The notes under the pieces: generated by a model
The model's database searches: none
Told to the model about the DNA's origin: nothing
What the model saw: the letters and a program-made list of their open reading frames with translations, nothing else
Made by a program: the position numbers and the translations under genes
Part shown: piece after piece, positions 46,001-56,399 of the stretch
How the letters are laid out: each line of letters starts with the position of its first letter
Numbering within the stretch: the first letter of the stretch is position 1
Assembly (NCBI RefSeq): GCF_019145495.1
Contig: NZ_JAHSTU010000001.1
Location: 682,001 to 746,000 of the forward strand
DNA length: 64,000 nt
Source: Pseudomonas azerbaijanoccidentalis
GTDB taxonomy: Bacteria > Pseudomonadota > Gammaproteobacteria > Pseudomonadales > Pseudomonadaceae
Direction of reading: 5' to 3'

Positions 46001-46054
46001 TGAAAAGAGAGCAAGAACGATGCCAGCAGCAAATCCGGGCGCTTAAAACAGAAT

Positions 46055-46537
46055 TCAATCCTGTGGGTCGTCGATCATCTTGCGCAGCAAAAACAGCACG
46101 GCCACCTGCTCTGCCGGGTTGAGATTGCTCATGGTCAGTTCGCTGATACGGGCAGCGCACGGCACGGTTTGCTGGACCAGACGATCACCGTCCGCGGACA
46201 AGCCGACAATGACCTTGCGCCGATCCTCAGGGTCGGGTTCCAGAGTAATCAATTCCCGGGCCTTGAGCCGCTCGACGATCCCGCGAATGGTCGCCTGGTC
46301 CACGGCCGTGGCCTTGACCAGTTCGGTGAGGGAGCTGGGACCGTGATCGCGCACGGCACACAGGGTGACGAACTGCACGGCGGTGAGTTGGGAGTCACCG
46401 ACATTTTGCTGAAAAATCGCCATGTGCCGCTGGTAGGCCTTGCGCAGCAAATGCCCGACTTGTTCGGAAAAAACGTAGGAAGAATCAGGAGTTTCTGACA
46501 CGACAGACTCGAAGGACGATGAAAGGTTGAAGAGCAT
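46055..46537 (-). CDS. nicR: MarR-family repressor NicR
   Basis: 160 residues if started at the ATG 46535-46537; the true start may differ by a few codons because no ribosome site is convincing. MarR winged helix: SQLTAVQFVTLCAVRDHGPSSLTELVKATAVDQATIRGIVERL (in parts), with the wing DPEDRRKVIVGLSADG. In P. putida NicR represses nicCDEFTP and nicXR and is induced by 6-hydroxynicotinate. Downstream of nicX on the same strand with a REP pair between; the repeated GCGTATAC sites at 47816 and 47990 are its likely targets. Confidence 0.85.
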   Translation of the reverse strand: MLFNLSSSFESVVSETPDSSYVFSEQVGHLLRKAYQRHMAIFQQNVGDSQLTAVQFVTLCAVRDHGPSSLTELVKATAVDQATIRGIVERLKARELITLEPDPEDRRKVIVGLSADGDRLVQQTVPCAARISELTMSNLNPAEQVAVLFLLRKMIDDPQD

Positions 46538-46596
46538 GATGGACAGGTTGGTTAACGGACTCAAGTGACGAGAGGCCTGGCTGACATCCCACCCCC

Positions 46597-46681
46597 GTAG
46601 GAGCTGCCGAAGGCTGCGATCTTTTGATCTGGATTCTGAGAAAAACAAAGTCAAAAAATCGCAGCCTTCGGCAGCTCCTAC
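46597..46681. repeat. REP doublet between nicX and nicR
   Basis: Facing copies of the GTAGGAGCTGCCGAAGGCTGCGATC sequence (given here as its type) around a 33-bp spacer. It may lower nicR relative to nicX expression through 3' hairpin formation. Confidence 0.8.
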
Positions 46682-46698
46682 GGGGCGATCATGCGGGT

Positions 46699-47751
46699 TT
46701 AATTAGCCCGCGAGGCCTCCGGCGCCACCACATCCCCACCTATTACAACCGCCTGATCATCCAGGTACACGTCGCAATGACGCAGCGGGATATCCAGGTG
46801 GCACGGGGTTTTGCGGGTGCCGCCGACTTCGGTGTTCGGCCCGGTCGAGAACAGGAAATTGCCGTAGAACGCCCGGGCGTCCATGCACATGCCGTCGTTC
46901 TTGTCGTGCAGGCCCATGGCGGTCCACTGCGCCCGGGGTTGCAGGCCCCAGCCGATGTGGGAGATGCCGTACACCTCCGGATCGTTGAAGTACTTCATGT
47001 AGTCGCGCAAATACTCAGCCTCGAAGCCACCGTGGATCGAGGTGATGAAGCCCTTCTCGATCTCCAGGGTGATTTTCTCCCGGGTGTAGTTCTTGAACGG
47101 CAGCACAATATCGCCGACATCCAGCACCAGCACGCCTTCGGCGGTTTCTTCATTGGGCCATGAAAACAGAAAGCCGCTGGGCCAGTGATCCCAGCGCCCC
47201 GGTTCATCGGCGAAACCGTACTCGGTCACCGCCGGGTACTGGCCCAAAGCCGCTCGGAAATCACTGCCCGCGCGGGATTTGACGTGTATCGAGCGTGCCT
47301 GCTTGAGCAGCTTTTCCGCCGCCAGCACCCGCTCTTTGTCGGCTTCGGTCGGCAGCATCCGCGCCAGCACTTCCGGCGGCTCGACCGCCAACAGAATCCG
47401 CGTGCCGGTCTTGAGGATCTGCTCCTGTTCCGGCGAGTGCAGCAGCATCATGGTATCGACGATCAAGTCCGCCGCTTCGAGCGCCCGCTGCGCCGCAATA
47501 TTGCCGGTCAGCGCGGTGTCGCCGCAGTAAGCGGTCATGTCATTGCCCATCGCCGTCGGGTGGTTGAACGACGGCAATTCCACTGCGTAAACCTTGGCCC
47601 CCAGGCGCTGGGCAGCCTCCATCGCGGCACGCACGGTGCGCGGGTCGGAATAGTGGCTCTTGAGCACGGCGACACTCTGGGTCGGGTCGACCCTCGACAG
47701 TTTCAGCACGTGTTCGAACATCTGGGTCAGTTCGCAATCGCTTACCGGCAT
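46699..47751 (-). CDS. nicX: 2,5-dihydroxypyridine 5,6-dioxygenase NicX
   Basis: 350 residues, identical in length to P. putida NicX. The iron ligands known for that enzyme fall at the same positions: His265 (VYGISHIGWG), His318 and Asp320 (TPCHLDIPL). It is an extradiol-type dioxygenase with an unusual fold related to leucine aminopeptidase-like proteins and cleaves 2,5-dihydroxypyridine to N-formylmaleamate. Divergent from nicC; the shared region carries the two probable NicR boxes. Confidence 0.95.
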   Translation of the reverse strand: MPVSDCELTQMFEHVLKLSRVDPTQSVAVLKSHYSDPRTVRAAMEAAQRLGAKVYAVELPSFNHPTAMGNDMTAYCGDTALTGNIAAQRALEAADLIVDTMMLLHSPEQEQILKTGTRILLAVEPPEVLARMLPTEADKERVLAAEKLLKQARSIHVKSRAGSDFRAALGQYPAVTEYGFADEPGRWDHWPSGFLFSWPNEETAEGVLVLDVGDIVLPFKNYTREKITLEIEKGFITSIHGGFEAEYLRDYMKYFNDPEVYGISHIGWGLQPRAQWTAMGLHDKNDGMCMDARAFYGNFLFSTGPNTEVGGTRKTPCHLDIPLRHCDVYLDDQAVVIGGDVVAPEASRAN

Positions 47752-47815
47752 TTTCCTTTCTCCTCAATCGTCAGCTGCGCACCAAGTCGAGGCATCACGC
47801 CTCTTGTGAGTGCAT

Positions 47816-47832
47816 TTTTATAGCGTATACAC
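47816..47832. promoter_or_regulatory. Probable NicR operator, nicX side
   Basis: TTTTATAGCGTATACAC, containing the palindromic GTATAC, exactly repeated at 47990-48006. It is 65 bp upstream of the nicX start codon. Confidence 0.65.
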
Positions 47833-47989
47833 CACTTAATCACGATGAGACCTCAAAACACGGCGGACTGCAAGAGCCAGACCACAACGTTACCAACCCA
47901 CACAAACTGCGTATTTACGGGCTACATTTGGTAACCATCGATAAAAACGGTTGAAAATTATTTTTTCTGAAAGGGTCTTCTCATTTCAA

Positions 47990-50012
<2,023 letters not shown>

Positions 50013-50034
50013 GCAAACGCATCTGGAGATTTTT

Positions 50035-50787
50035 ATGCTCAAGCCTTACCGCATCGGCCAGATCGTGCCGAGCTCCAACACCACCATGGAAACCGAGATT
50101 CCGGCGATGCTCACCGCGCGCCAGATGATCCGCCCGGAACGCTTCACCTTTCACTCCAGCCGCATGCGCATGAAACAAGTGCGCAAGGAAGAACTGGAAG
50201 CCATGGACGGTGAATCCGACCGTTGCGCGGTGGAATTGAGCGACGCGAAAGTCGACGTGCTCGGTTACGCCTGCCTGGTGGCGATCATGGCCATGGGTCT
50301 GGGTTACCACCGAAAATCCGAACAGCGGCTGCGCAAGGCCACCGCCGATAACGACGCCAATGCTCCGGTCATCACCAGTGCCGGCGCCTTGATCGAAGGC
50401 CTGAAAGTGATGGGCGCCAAACGCATCGCTATCGTCGCGCCGTACATGAAGCCGCTGACCGAACTGGTGGTGGATTACATCCGCGAAGAAGGCTTTGAAG
50501 TCGTGGACTGGCGCGCCCTGGAGATTCCCGACAACCTCGCCGTCGCCCGCCACGACCCGGCCAACCTGCCGGCCATCGTTGCCGGGATGAACCTGGAAGG
50601 TGTCGATGTGATCGTGCTGTCGGCCTGCGTGCAGATGCAGTCGCTGCCGGTGGTGGCGCAAGTTGAAGCGCAAACCGGCAAACCGGTGCTCACCGCAGCC
50701 ATCGCCACGACCTACGCCATGCTCAAGGCGCTGGACCTGGAACCGATCGTTCCCGGCGCTGGCGCCCTGCTCTCCGGCGCCTATTGA
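50035..50787 (+). CDS. nicE: Maleate isomerase NicE
   Basis: 250 residues from ATG 50035 (GGAG upstream). Asp/Glu racemase-superfamily fold. The two catalytic cysteines are Cys80 (LGYACLVAIMAMG) and Cys198 (VLSACVQMQ), 118 residues apart as in characterised maleate isomerases. It converts maleate to fumarate, the last step of the pathway. It starts 22 bp after nicD. Confidence 0.94.
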   Translation: MLKPYRIGQIVPSSNTTMETEIPAMLTARQMIRPERFTFHSSRMRMKQVRKEELEAMDGESDRCAVELSDAKVDVLGYACLVAIMAMGLGYHRKSEQRLRKATADNDANAPVITSAGALIEGLKVMGAKRIAIVAPYMKPLTELVVDYIREEGFEVVDWRALEIPDNLAVARHDPANLPAIVAGMNLEGVDVIVLSACVQMQSLPVVAQVEAQTGKPVLTAAIATTYAMLKALDLEPIVPGAGALLSGAY

Positions 50788-50797
50788 GGAACGTGAC

Positions 50798-51430
50798 ATG
50801 AGTGAACAAAGCGTCAACGATAACTATGCAGGTGTGTGGGGCCAGCGCATTGGTTTTGGCCGGAAATCCGCCTTACTGATGATCGATTTCATGCGCGGCT
50901 ACACCACCGAAGGTGCGCCCCTGTTTGCCCCCGGCGTGGTCAGCGCCGTGGCGGAAAGTGTCGACTTGCTGGCCAGCGCCCGCGAGCACGGCGTAGCGGT
51001 GGTGCACACCAATATCCGCTACCATCCCGGCCATTTCGCCGATGGCGGGATCTGGGTTAAAAAAGCCCCGGTGATGAAGGACATGGTCGAAGGCAATCCC
51101 CTGGCTGCGTTTTGCCCGCAAGTACTGCCACAGGACGATGAAGTGGTGATCAGCAAACAATACGCCAGTGCTTTTTTCGGTAGCAGCCTGGCCTCGATGC
51201 TGCATTCCCAGGGCATCGATACCGTGGTGTTGGCCGGTTGCTCCACCAGCGGCTGCATTCGGGCAACCGCCGTCGATGCGGTGCAGCACGGCTTTCGCAC
51301 CATCGTCGTGCGCGAGTGTGTCGGGGACCGGCACCCGGCGCCCCATGAAGCGAACCTGTTCGACATCAACAGCAAGTACGGCGATGTCGTCAGCAAGCAG
51401 GAGGCCATCGCGCACTTCAAGGAGCAATAA
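50798..51430 (+). CDS. nicF: Maleamate amidohydrolase NicF
   Basis: 210 residues from ATG 50798 (TGAGGA overlapping the end of nicE). Isochorismatase-like fold with triad Asp30 (LLMIDFMRGY), Lys120 (VISKQYASAFF) and Cys153 (GCSTSGCIRATA). It hydrolyses maleamate to maleate and ammonia, which feeds NicE. Gene order here is C-D-E-F. Confidence 0.94.
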   Translation: MSEQSVNDNYAGVWGQRIGFGRKSALLMIDFMRGYTTEGAPLFAPGVVSAVAESVDLLASAREHGVAVVHTNIRYHPGHFADGGIWVKKAPVMKDMVEGNPLAAFCPQVLPQDDEVVISKQYASAFFGSSLASMLHSQGIDTVVLAGCSTSGCIRATAVDAVQHGFRTIVVRECVGDRHPAPHEANLFDINSKYGDVVSKQEAIAHFKEQ

Positions 51431-51479
51431 GGCGACACAAGGAACCACGACACAGAGCGTGGTCTTGAAAAACCCTGTA

Positions 51480-51499
51480 AGAGCGAGCCTGCTCGCTCT
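51480..51499 (+). repeat. Single REP-like hairpin between nicF and nicT
   Basis: AGAGCGAG-CCTG-CTCGCTCT, the loop and arm of the 'GAGCGAGCCTGCTCGC' family, in the 169-bp nicF-nicT gap. It could reduce read-through into nicT. Confidence 0.6.
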
Positions 51500-51599
51500 G
51501 CATCTTCTGTCACTGCCTTTGGACGTCGCTATTCGGCACGCCAGAGTGCTGGAAAAAGCGGCTGTATAAAAACCATAAGTCACCGCCAGGAGACACCCG

Positions 51600-52910
51600 A
51601 TGCCCATTGCGAACGCAACAACCGCGACCACTGTCGCCGACCCGACTCAAGCGCTTTACCGCAAGATCACCTGGAAGCTGATCCCGTTCCTGTGCTTTTG
51701 CTATCTGGCCGCGTACCTCGACCGGATCAACATCGGCTTCGCCAAATTGCAGATGCTCGACCAACTGCAATTCAGCGAAACCGCGTTCGGCCTCGGTGCC
51801 GGGCTGTTCTTTGTCGGCTACATTTTGTTCGAAGTACCAAGCAACCTGGTGCTGGAGAAAGTCGGCGCAAAAATCTGGATCGCCCGCATCATGATCACCT
51901 GGGGCCTGCTCTCGGCCTGCACCATGCTGGTGACCTCCACCACCCAATTCTACATCCTGCGTTTTCTGCTCGGTGCCGCTGAAGCGGGCTTTCTGCCGGG
52001 CGTGCTGTATTACCTGACCACGTGGTTCCCGACCTATCGGCGCGGGCGCATCATTGCCCTGTTCATGATCGGCCTGCCGCTGTCCAGCGTGATCGGCGGC
52101 CCGCTGTCCGGCTGGATCATGGGCCACTTCGACAACGCCGGTGGCCTGCGTGGCTGGCAATGGCTGTTTCTGCTGGAAGCGATCCCCAGCGTACTGCTCG
52201 GCATCCTGACCTTCTGGGCGCTGCCCAACAATTACCGCCAGGCCAAATGGCTCAACGATGACGAGAAAAACCTGCTGGAACAGGAATTGCGCGCCGACGA
52301 CGCCGACGCCTCCGGCAGCAAGCACAGCTTCCGTGACGGTTTCTTCAACCTGAAAGTGTGGATGCTCGGCGGTATCGACTTCTCGATTCTGCTCAGCGCC
52401 TATGCCATGGGTTTCTGGATGCCGACGTTCATCCGCAACGCCGGCATCGTCGACACCTTCAACATTGGCATGTTGACCGCATTGCCGAGCATTGCCGCGC
52501 TACTGGGCATGCTGTTGATCGGCGCCAGTTCCGACAAACACCGCGAACGTCGCTGGCACATCATCGTGCCGTTCCTCGTCGGTGCCGCCGCAATGGCCAG
52601 CGCGCCGTTCTTTGTGCACAACGTGGTTGCGACCGTGGCGTTGTTCGCCATTGCCTCGGCAGCCATCATCGGCGCCGTGCCCGTGTTCTTCAGCCTGCCG
52701 GCAACCTTCCTCAAAGGTACGGCCGCCGCGACCGGCTTCGCCCTCGCCTGCTCGGTGGCGAACATCGCCGGGCTGGTGAGCAACTCGCTGATGGGCGTCG
52801 CCATCGATGTCACCGGCAGCAGCGCCGGCGCCCTGTGGTTCTTCGCCGGCTGCCTGATCCTCAGCAGCTTCCTGGTGATCGCCCTGCCGGCAAAACTGGT
52901 CAACCGCTAA
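51600..52910 (+). CDS. nicT: Nicotinate-pathway MFS transporter NicT
   Basis: 436 residues (P. putida NicT: 437), twelve membrane segments of the anion:cation symporter (ACS) family. Characteristic blocks: YLDRINIGFAKLQML at TM1, GYILFEVPSNLVLEKVGAKIWIARIMITWG and RFLLGAAEAGFLPGVLYYLTTWFP. It probably imports 6-hydroxynicotinate or nicotinate across the inner membrane. AGGAG lies 9 bp before the ATG. The porin gene nicP that follows it in P. putida is absent. Confidence 0.92.
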   Translation: MPIANATTATTVADPTQALYRKITWKLIPFLCFCYLAAYLDRINIGFAKLQMLDQLQFSETAFGLGAGLFFVGYILFEVPSNLVLEKVGAKIWIARIMITWGLLSACTMLVTSTTQFYILRFLLGAAEAGFLPGVLYYLTTWFPTYRRGRIIALFMIGLPLSSVIGGPLSGWIMGHFDNAGGLRGWQWLFLLEAIPSVLLGILTFWALPNNYRQAKWLNDDEKNLLEQELRADDADASGSKHSFRDGFFNLKVWMLGGIDFSILLSAYAMGFWMPTFIRNAGIVDTFNIGMLTALPSIAALLGMLLIGASSDKHRERRWHIIVPFLVGAAAMASAPFFVHNVVATVALFAIASAAIIGAVPVFFSLPATFLKGTAAATGFALACSVANIAGLVSNSLMGVAIDVTGSSAGALWFFAGCLILSSFLVIALPAKLVNR

Positions 52911-52917
52911 ACCGGCT

Positions 52918-52956
52918 CCTGTAGCAGTTGGCGCGGCCTTCGGCAGCGGCTACAGG
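52918..52956. repeat. REP-like hairpin after nicT
   Basis: CCTGTAGC and GCTACAGG arms around a GC-rich imperfect stem (gcggccttcggc). It is the only terminator-like structure after nicT. Confidence 0.6.
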
Positions 52957-53092
52957 TTACTTTTGATGGTGATCAGGACAGTATGGGGCGAACCCCTCTC
53001 AGGGTGTGTGGTCGCACAGGAGAGCCGCCGAACTTTGCTCATGGCCGAGCTGTCGGCGGCTCGGTCCCTTTTTCTGTCGAGTGTTTTCCATC

Positions 53093-53566
53093 ATGCGCAG
53101 ACTGCTTGCTTTTACCCTCTCGCTACTGCTGCTTTCGCTCAGCGGCTGCGCCCTGCTTCCCCAGCATGATCCGCTGAACATCAATGTGGTGGGCATCGAA
53201 CCGCTGCCAAGCCAGGACATGGAGATTCGCTTTGCCGTGAAGATTCGCGTGCAGAACCCCAATGAAAGCTCGATCAATTTCAACGGCGTGTCCCTGGACC
53301 TGGACATCAACGGCCAATCCTTCGCCTCCGGGGTCAGCGATCAATCAGGCTCGATTGCGCGCTTCTCCGAAACCGTGTTGACGGTGCCGGTCAGCGTGTC
53401 GGCGTTTTCTGTGCTGCGCCAAACGCTCGGCCTGAGCCAGACGCAAACCTTGAACAACATGCCCTACGTTCTGCGCGGCAAACTCGCCGGCGGTTTGTTC
53501 GGCACGATGCGCTTCGTCGATAGTGGCAAGCTCAGCCTGCCGGGGCCCACCACCGGCAGCCGGTAA
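53093..53566 (+). CDS. LEA type 2 family lipoprotein
   Basis: 157 residues from ATG 53093. Lipoprotein signal MRRLLAFTLSLLLLSLSGCALL with lipobox LSGC. The mature part is a water-stress/hypersensitive-response (LEA_2) immunoglobulin-like domain: IRFAVKIRVQNPNESSINFNGVSLDLDING and FASGVSDQSGSIARFSETVLTVPVSVSAFSVL in parts. The residue after the lipid Cys is Ala, which favours outer-membrane sorting. Function unknown; the family is common in pseudomonads. Confidence 0.88.
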   Translation: MRRLLAFTLSLLLLSLSGCALLPQHDPLNINVVGIEPLPSQDMEIRFAVKIRVQNPNESSINFNGVSLDLDINGQSFASGVSDQSGSIARFSETVLTVPVSVSAFSVLRQTLGLSQTQTLNNMPYVLRGKLAGGLFGTMRFVDSGKLSLPGPTTGSR

Positions 53567-53594
53567 AACTGCCCCAGCAACACCGGAAAACCAA

Positions 53595-53622
53595 TGTGGG
53601 AGCTAGCCTGCTAGCTCCCACA
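53595..53622. terminator. Bidirectional hairpin between convergent genes
   Basis: TGTGGGAGCTAG-CCTG-CTAGCTCCCACA is a perfect 12-bp stem with a CCTG loop. It looks like a REP-derived hairpin serving as 3' end for both the LEA2 and nitrilase genes; there is no T run. Confidence 0.6.
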
Positions 53623-53625
53623 GGG

Positions 53626-54549
53626 TCAAACGGTGAAGCGCACGCCCGGTTTCGCTCGCTCATCCACTGTCAATTCGAAGACATCCGGGCGCGCATAGTG
53701 GCCGACCACGTCATAGTCGTAACGGGCGCGGATCAGGTCATCGGTGTCAATTTCAGCCGTCAACAAACCGGGACCGTCACGCAAAGGGCCGGCCAGGACG
53801 TCGCCCATCGGCCCGACAATCACACTGCCACCGGCTATCAACGGCCGGTCGGCCGGCCAATTGGCAATTTCCACGCCCAAAGCCTGTGGCGATTGCTGAA
53901 CCTGACAAGCACTGACCACAAAGCAGCGTCCCTCGTGGGCGATGTGCCGCATGCTCACCTGCCACATCTCCCGCTCGTCGACCGTCGGCGCGCACCACAC
54001 TTCCACGCCTTTGGCATACATCGCCGTGCGCAGGAGCGGCATCATGTTTTCCCAACACACCACCGCGCCGATCCGCCCGACCTGGCTGTCAATCACCGGC
54101 AAAGTCGAGCCATCACCCTTGCCCCAGATCAGCCGCTCGGTGCCGGTCGGCATCAGTTTGCGGTGCTTGCCGACCAACCCGGCCTGCGGATCGAAATACA
54201 GCGCCGTGCAGTACAACGTGCTGCCGGAGCGCTCGATGACACCAATGACCAGATTGGCGCCAGTACGCGCTGAAAGCCCGGCCAGCGCCTCGGTTTCTGC
54301 ACCTGGCACGTCGATGGCATTGTCAAAATAACGCGCGAAGGCTTCACGTCCCTCCGTCAGGCGATAGCCCAACTGTGTTCCGAACCCTTCGCCCTTCGGA
54401 TACCCGCCAAGCAGCGCTTCGGGCATCACCACCAGCGCAGCGGCCGATTCAATGATTGCGCTTTCATACGACAGAATCTGCTCCAGCGTGTCGGCCTTGC
54501 CGCCGGGCAAGGCGCCGATTTGCAGGGCAGCAACGATAGACTTGGGCAT
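53626..54549 (-). CDS. Nitrilase (carbon-nitrogen hydrolase)
   Basis: 307 residues, ATG with GGAG 8 bp upstream. Catalytic Glu in [14 protein letters not shown], Lys in [17 protein letters not shown], Cys in [14 protein letters not shown]. The CWEN form and YPKG are those of true nitrilases (nitrile to acid plus ammonia) rather than amidases. At 307 residues it is shorter than arylacetonitrilases and resembles the aliphatic or dinitrile-type enzymes of P. fluorescens. A LysR regulator is divergent at 84 bp and probably controls it. Confidence 0.9.
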   Translation of the reverse strand: MPKSIVAALQIGALPGGKADTLEQILSYESAIIESAAALVVMPEALLGGYPKGEGFGTQLGYRLTEGREAFARYFDNAIDVPGAETEALAGLSARTGANLVIGVIERSGSTLYCTALYFDPQAGLVGKHRKLMPTGTERLIWGKGDGSTLPVIDSQVGRIGAVVCWENMMPLLRTAMYAKGVEVWCAPTVDEREMWQVSMRHIAHEGRCFVVSACQVQQSPQALGVEIANWPADRPLIAGGSVIVGPMGDVLAGPLRDGPGLLTAEIDTDDLIRARYDYDVVGHYARPDVFELTVDERAKPGVRFTV

Positions 54550-54633
54550 CGCGGTAACTCCGTTTGGTTCAGGTGTTGCTGATTCTGCGACGGCACGGGA
54601 TCATGAATAAAGCCCTAACAACTGCTGAATGAT

Positions 54634-55542
54634 ATGAGCCAAATGAATATCGCCGCCGTCGATCTCAACCTGTTGAAAGTCTTTGAAGCCTTGCACGAAG
54701 AGTCCAGCGCCAGCCGAGCGGCATTGCGCCTTGGCGTCACGCAATCGGCGGTCAGCGCGGCCTTGCGCCGGCTGCGCGAGGTATATGGCGATCAGTTGTT
54801 TGTCCGTACCGGTCGGGGTCTGTCGCCGACGCTCAAGGCCAATCAACTCAAACCGGTGGTCAGCGATGCACTGAACAAGTGTCGCCAGAGTCTGGCGATG
54901 GTCGATCCAACGGCCAATCACTACGAAGGACGCTCGGTGAGCATTGGCCTGTCGGATGATTTCGAAGTTGCCTACGGCCGCCGCTTGATCGAAGACATCG
55001 CCCTGCGCGCGCCGAAGCTGCGTTTGATTTTTCGGCAAACCCATAGCCAGATCGTCGCGCAGGCGTTGATGGAGCGCAGCATTGACCTGGCAATTACCGC
55101 CGGCGGTTTCGCCGAGCGCCTGCTCAGCCGCCAAGTGCTGGGGGAAGGTGATTACTTGTGTCTGGTCGACCCGCAAAGCCTGACCGCTGGCCAGCACAGC
55201 ATCAGCCTTGAAGAGTTTGTCGCCCGCGAACACATTCTGGTGTCCTCGGGCGGCTTTATCGGAATCACTGACGAAGGGTTAGCGGCGCTGGGCTTGAGTC
55301 GTCGGGTCTGCGCCTCGACCACTCACTTTGCCGCCCTGCCGCATCTGCTCAAAGGCAGTCAGGCGGTGGCGACCATTCCGGCTCACGCAGCCCGGAGTAT
55401 TGCGGCGCTCAGCGGGTTGGCGTTGCTGCCCTGCCCTCTGGCGCTGCCACGCTACCCGATCGAACTGGGTTGGCGAACCAGCACCCAACTCGATCCGGTG
55501 GTACTGAAAGTGCGCGAGGCGATTGTCGCCTGTTTTGCGTAA
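54634..55542 (+). CDS. LysR-family regulator, divergent from the nitrilase
   Basis: 302 residues. HTH: VDLNLLKVFEALHEESSASRAALRLGVTQSAVSAALRRLREVYGDQLFVRTGRGLSPT in parts (residues about 9-66), the NodD/LinR-like 'DLNLL' subgroup. The effector domain starts around residue 95. An ATG three codons later (54643) is an alternative start. The short divergent region probably contains its operator and the nitrilase promoter. Confidence 0.87.
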   Translation: MSQMNIAAVDLNLLKVFEALHEESSASRAALRLGVTQSAVSAALRRLREVYGDQLFVRTGRGLSPTLKANQLKPVVSDALNKCRQSLAMVDPTANHYEGRSVSIGLSDDFEVAYGRRLIEDIALRAPKLRLIFRQTHSQIVAQALMERSIDLAITAGGFAERLLSRQVLGEGDYLCLVDPQSLTAGQHSISLEEFVAREHILVSSGGFIGITDEGLAALGLSRRVCASTTHFAALPHLLKGSQAVATIPAHAARSIAALSGLALLPCPLALPRYPIELGWRTSTQLDPVVLKVREAIVACFA

Positions 55543-55545
55543 GCG

Positions 55546-55800
55546 TTACTTGCTGGCGGCCATCAGGCGATTGACTTCGCTGCGCACCATGTTCGAGTAC
55601 TCCGGTGGCGACATGCCGTCCAGTTCGGCGCGGACCCACTCGGCCCACTTGCCTTTGCGCTTGGCGCGTTCGCCGAACAAGCGCGCCGCTTCACCCTTGG
55701 CTTTGCCCAGGTTGTTTTGCCAGAGTTCGAACAGACGGGATTTTTCATCTTCAAGCGCAGCGCGCTCGGCAAGGGGTTTGTCGGCCAGATTGAAGCTCAT
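55546..55800 (-). CDS. Small conserved hypothetical protein
   Basis: 84 residues, CAGGAA upstream of the ATG. Highly charged and helical (ERAALEDEKSRLFELWQNNLGKAKGEAARLFGERAKRKGKW in parts), with WVRAELDGMSPPEYSNMVRSEVNRLM at the end. No cysteine, no membrane segment. A cytoplasmic helical protein of unknown role, found widely in pseudomonads as far as I recall. Converges on the LysR gene with 3 bp between the stops. Confidence 0.65.
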   Translation of the reverse strand: MSFNLADKPLAERAALEDEKSRLFELWQNNLGKAKGEAARLFGERAKRKGKWAEWVRAELDGMSPPEYSNMVRSEVNRLMAASK

Positions 55801-55964
55801 GGGAATTTCCTGCTGCGTAAAATAGCCGACATCTTACACTGTAGGACGAAACGTCCTGCGCTGGTTTTTCTTCGGGATTGATCCGGCAGGCGAAATCACT
55901 GCAACTTTTTCAAGCGCCGCACACTCCATTGTTCACTGTTCACTCATCTGCAAGGAGTCCTTCA

Positions 55965-56282
55965 ATGGCCCGGAAAACCGCCGCACAAGCCGCCGAAGAT
56001 CAAATCAAGGATCAGGCCTTCAGCGAACTTCAGTCGCTGATCGAAGAGTCGGAAAAACTGCTCAAAAGCAGCGCGTCACTGGTCGGGGAGGAAGCGGAGA
56101 CCCTGCGCGGACAGATTGCCCTGAAACTGCAGCAGGCCCGGGATTCGGTGACCAGCGTGCGCGACCGGACCAAGCCTGCCGTGGAAGCCACCGAAACCTA
56201 CATCGGCGGTCATCCATGGCAAACCGTGGCGGTGTCGGCCGGTTTCGGCCTGGTGGTCGGGCTGTTGCTGTCACGGCGCTAA
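55965..56282 (+). CDS. DUF883 family (ElaB/YqjD-like) membrane-anchored protein
   Basis: 105 residues from ATG 55965 (AAGGAG 7 bp upstream). A long helix (SELQSLIEESEKLLKSSASL and on to KLQQARDSVTSVRDRTKPAVEATETYIGG) is followed by a C-terminal membrane segment WQTVAVSAGFGLVVGLLLSRR with the conserved 'HPW' entry and RR end. E. coli relatives are inner-membrane proteins that bind ribosomes in stationary phase. Confidence 0.88.
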   Translation: MARKTAAQAAEDQIKDQAFSELQSLIEESEKLLKSSASLVGEEAETLRGQIALKLQQARDSVTSVRDRTKPAVEATETYIGGHPWQTVAVSAGFGLVVGLLLSRR

Positions 56283-56297
56283 TCCACACTTACGACG

Positions 56298-56362
56298 TGT
56301 AGGAGCCGGCTTGCTGACGATGGCCTTTGAGGACGCCATCGCCAGCAAGCCGGCTCCTACAA
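56298..56362. repeat. REP doublet, 'GGAGCCGGCTTGCTGACGAT' family variant
   Basis: tgtaggagccggcttgctga and an inverted tcagc/ccagcaagccggctcctaca pair around cctttgagga, between the DUF883 and dpkA genes. Confidence 0.75.
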
Positions 56363-56399
56363 CTGAGTGCTCGCCTTTTTCGTACCTGTTTTGCCAGCG

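Noticed and set aside
46571..46690. Direct/inverted repeats considered as a CRISPR array
   Set aside because: Only two facing copies with one spacer; the same sequence recurs at many intergenic sites as REP doublets, and no cas genes are present.
53626..55542. Nitrilase/LysR pair considered as part of the nic pathway (nicotinonitrile use)
   Set aside because: Separated from nicT by the LEA2 gene and hairpins, with its own divergent regulator; no NicR-type box upstream.
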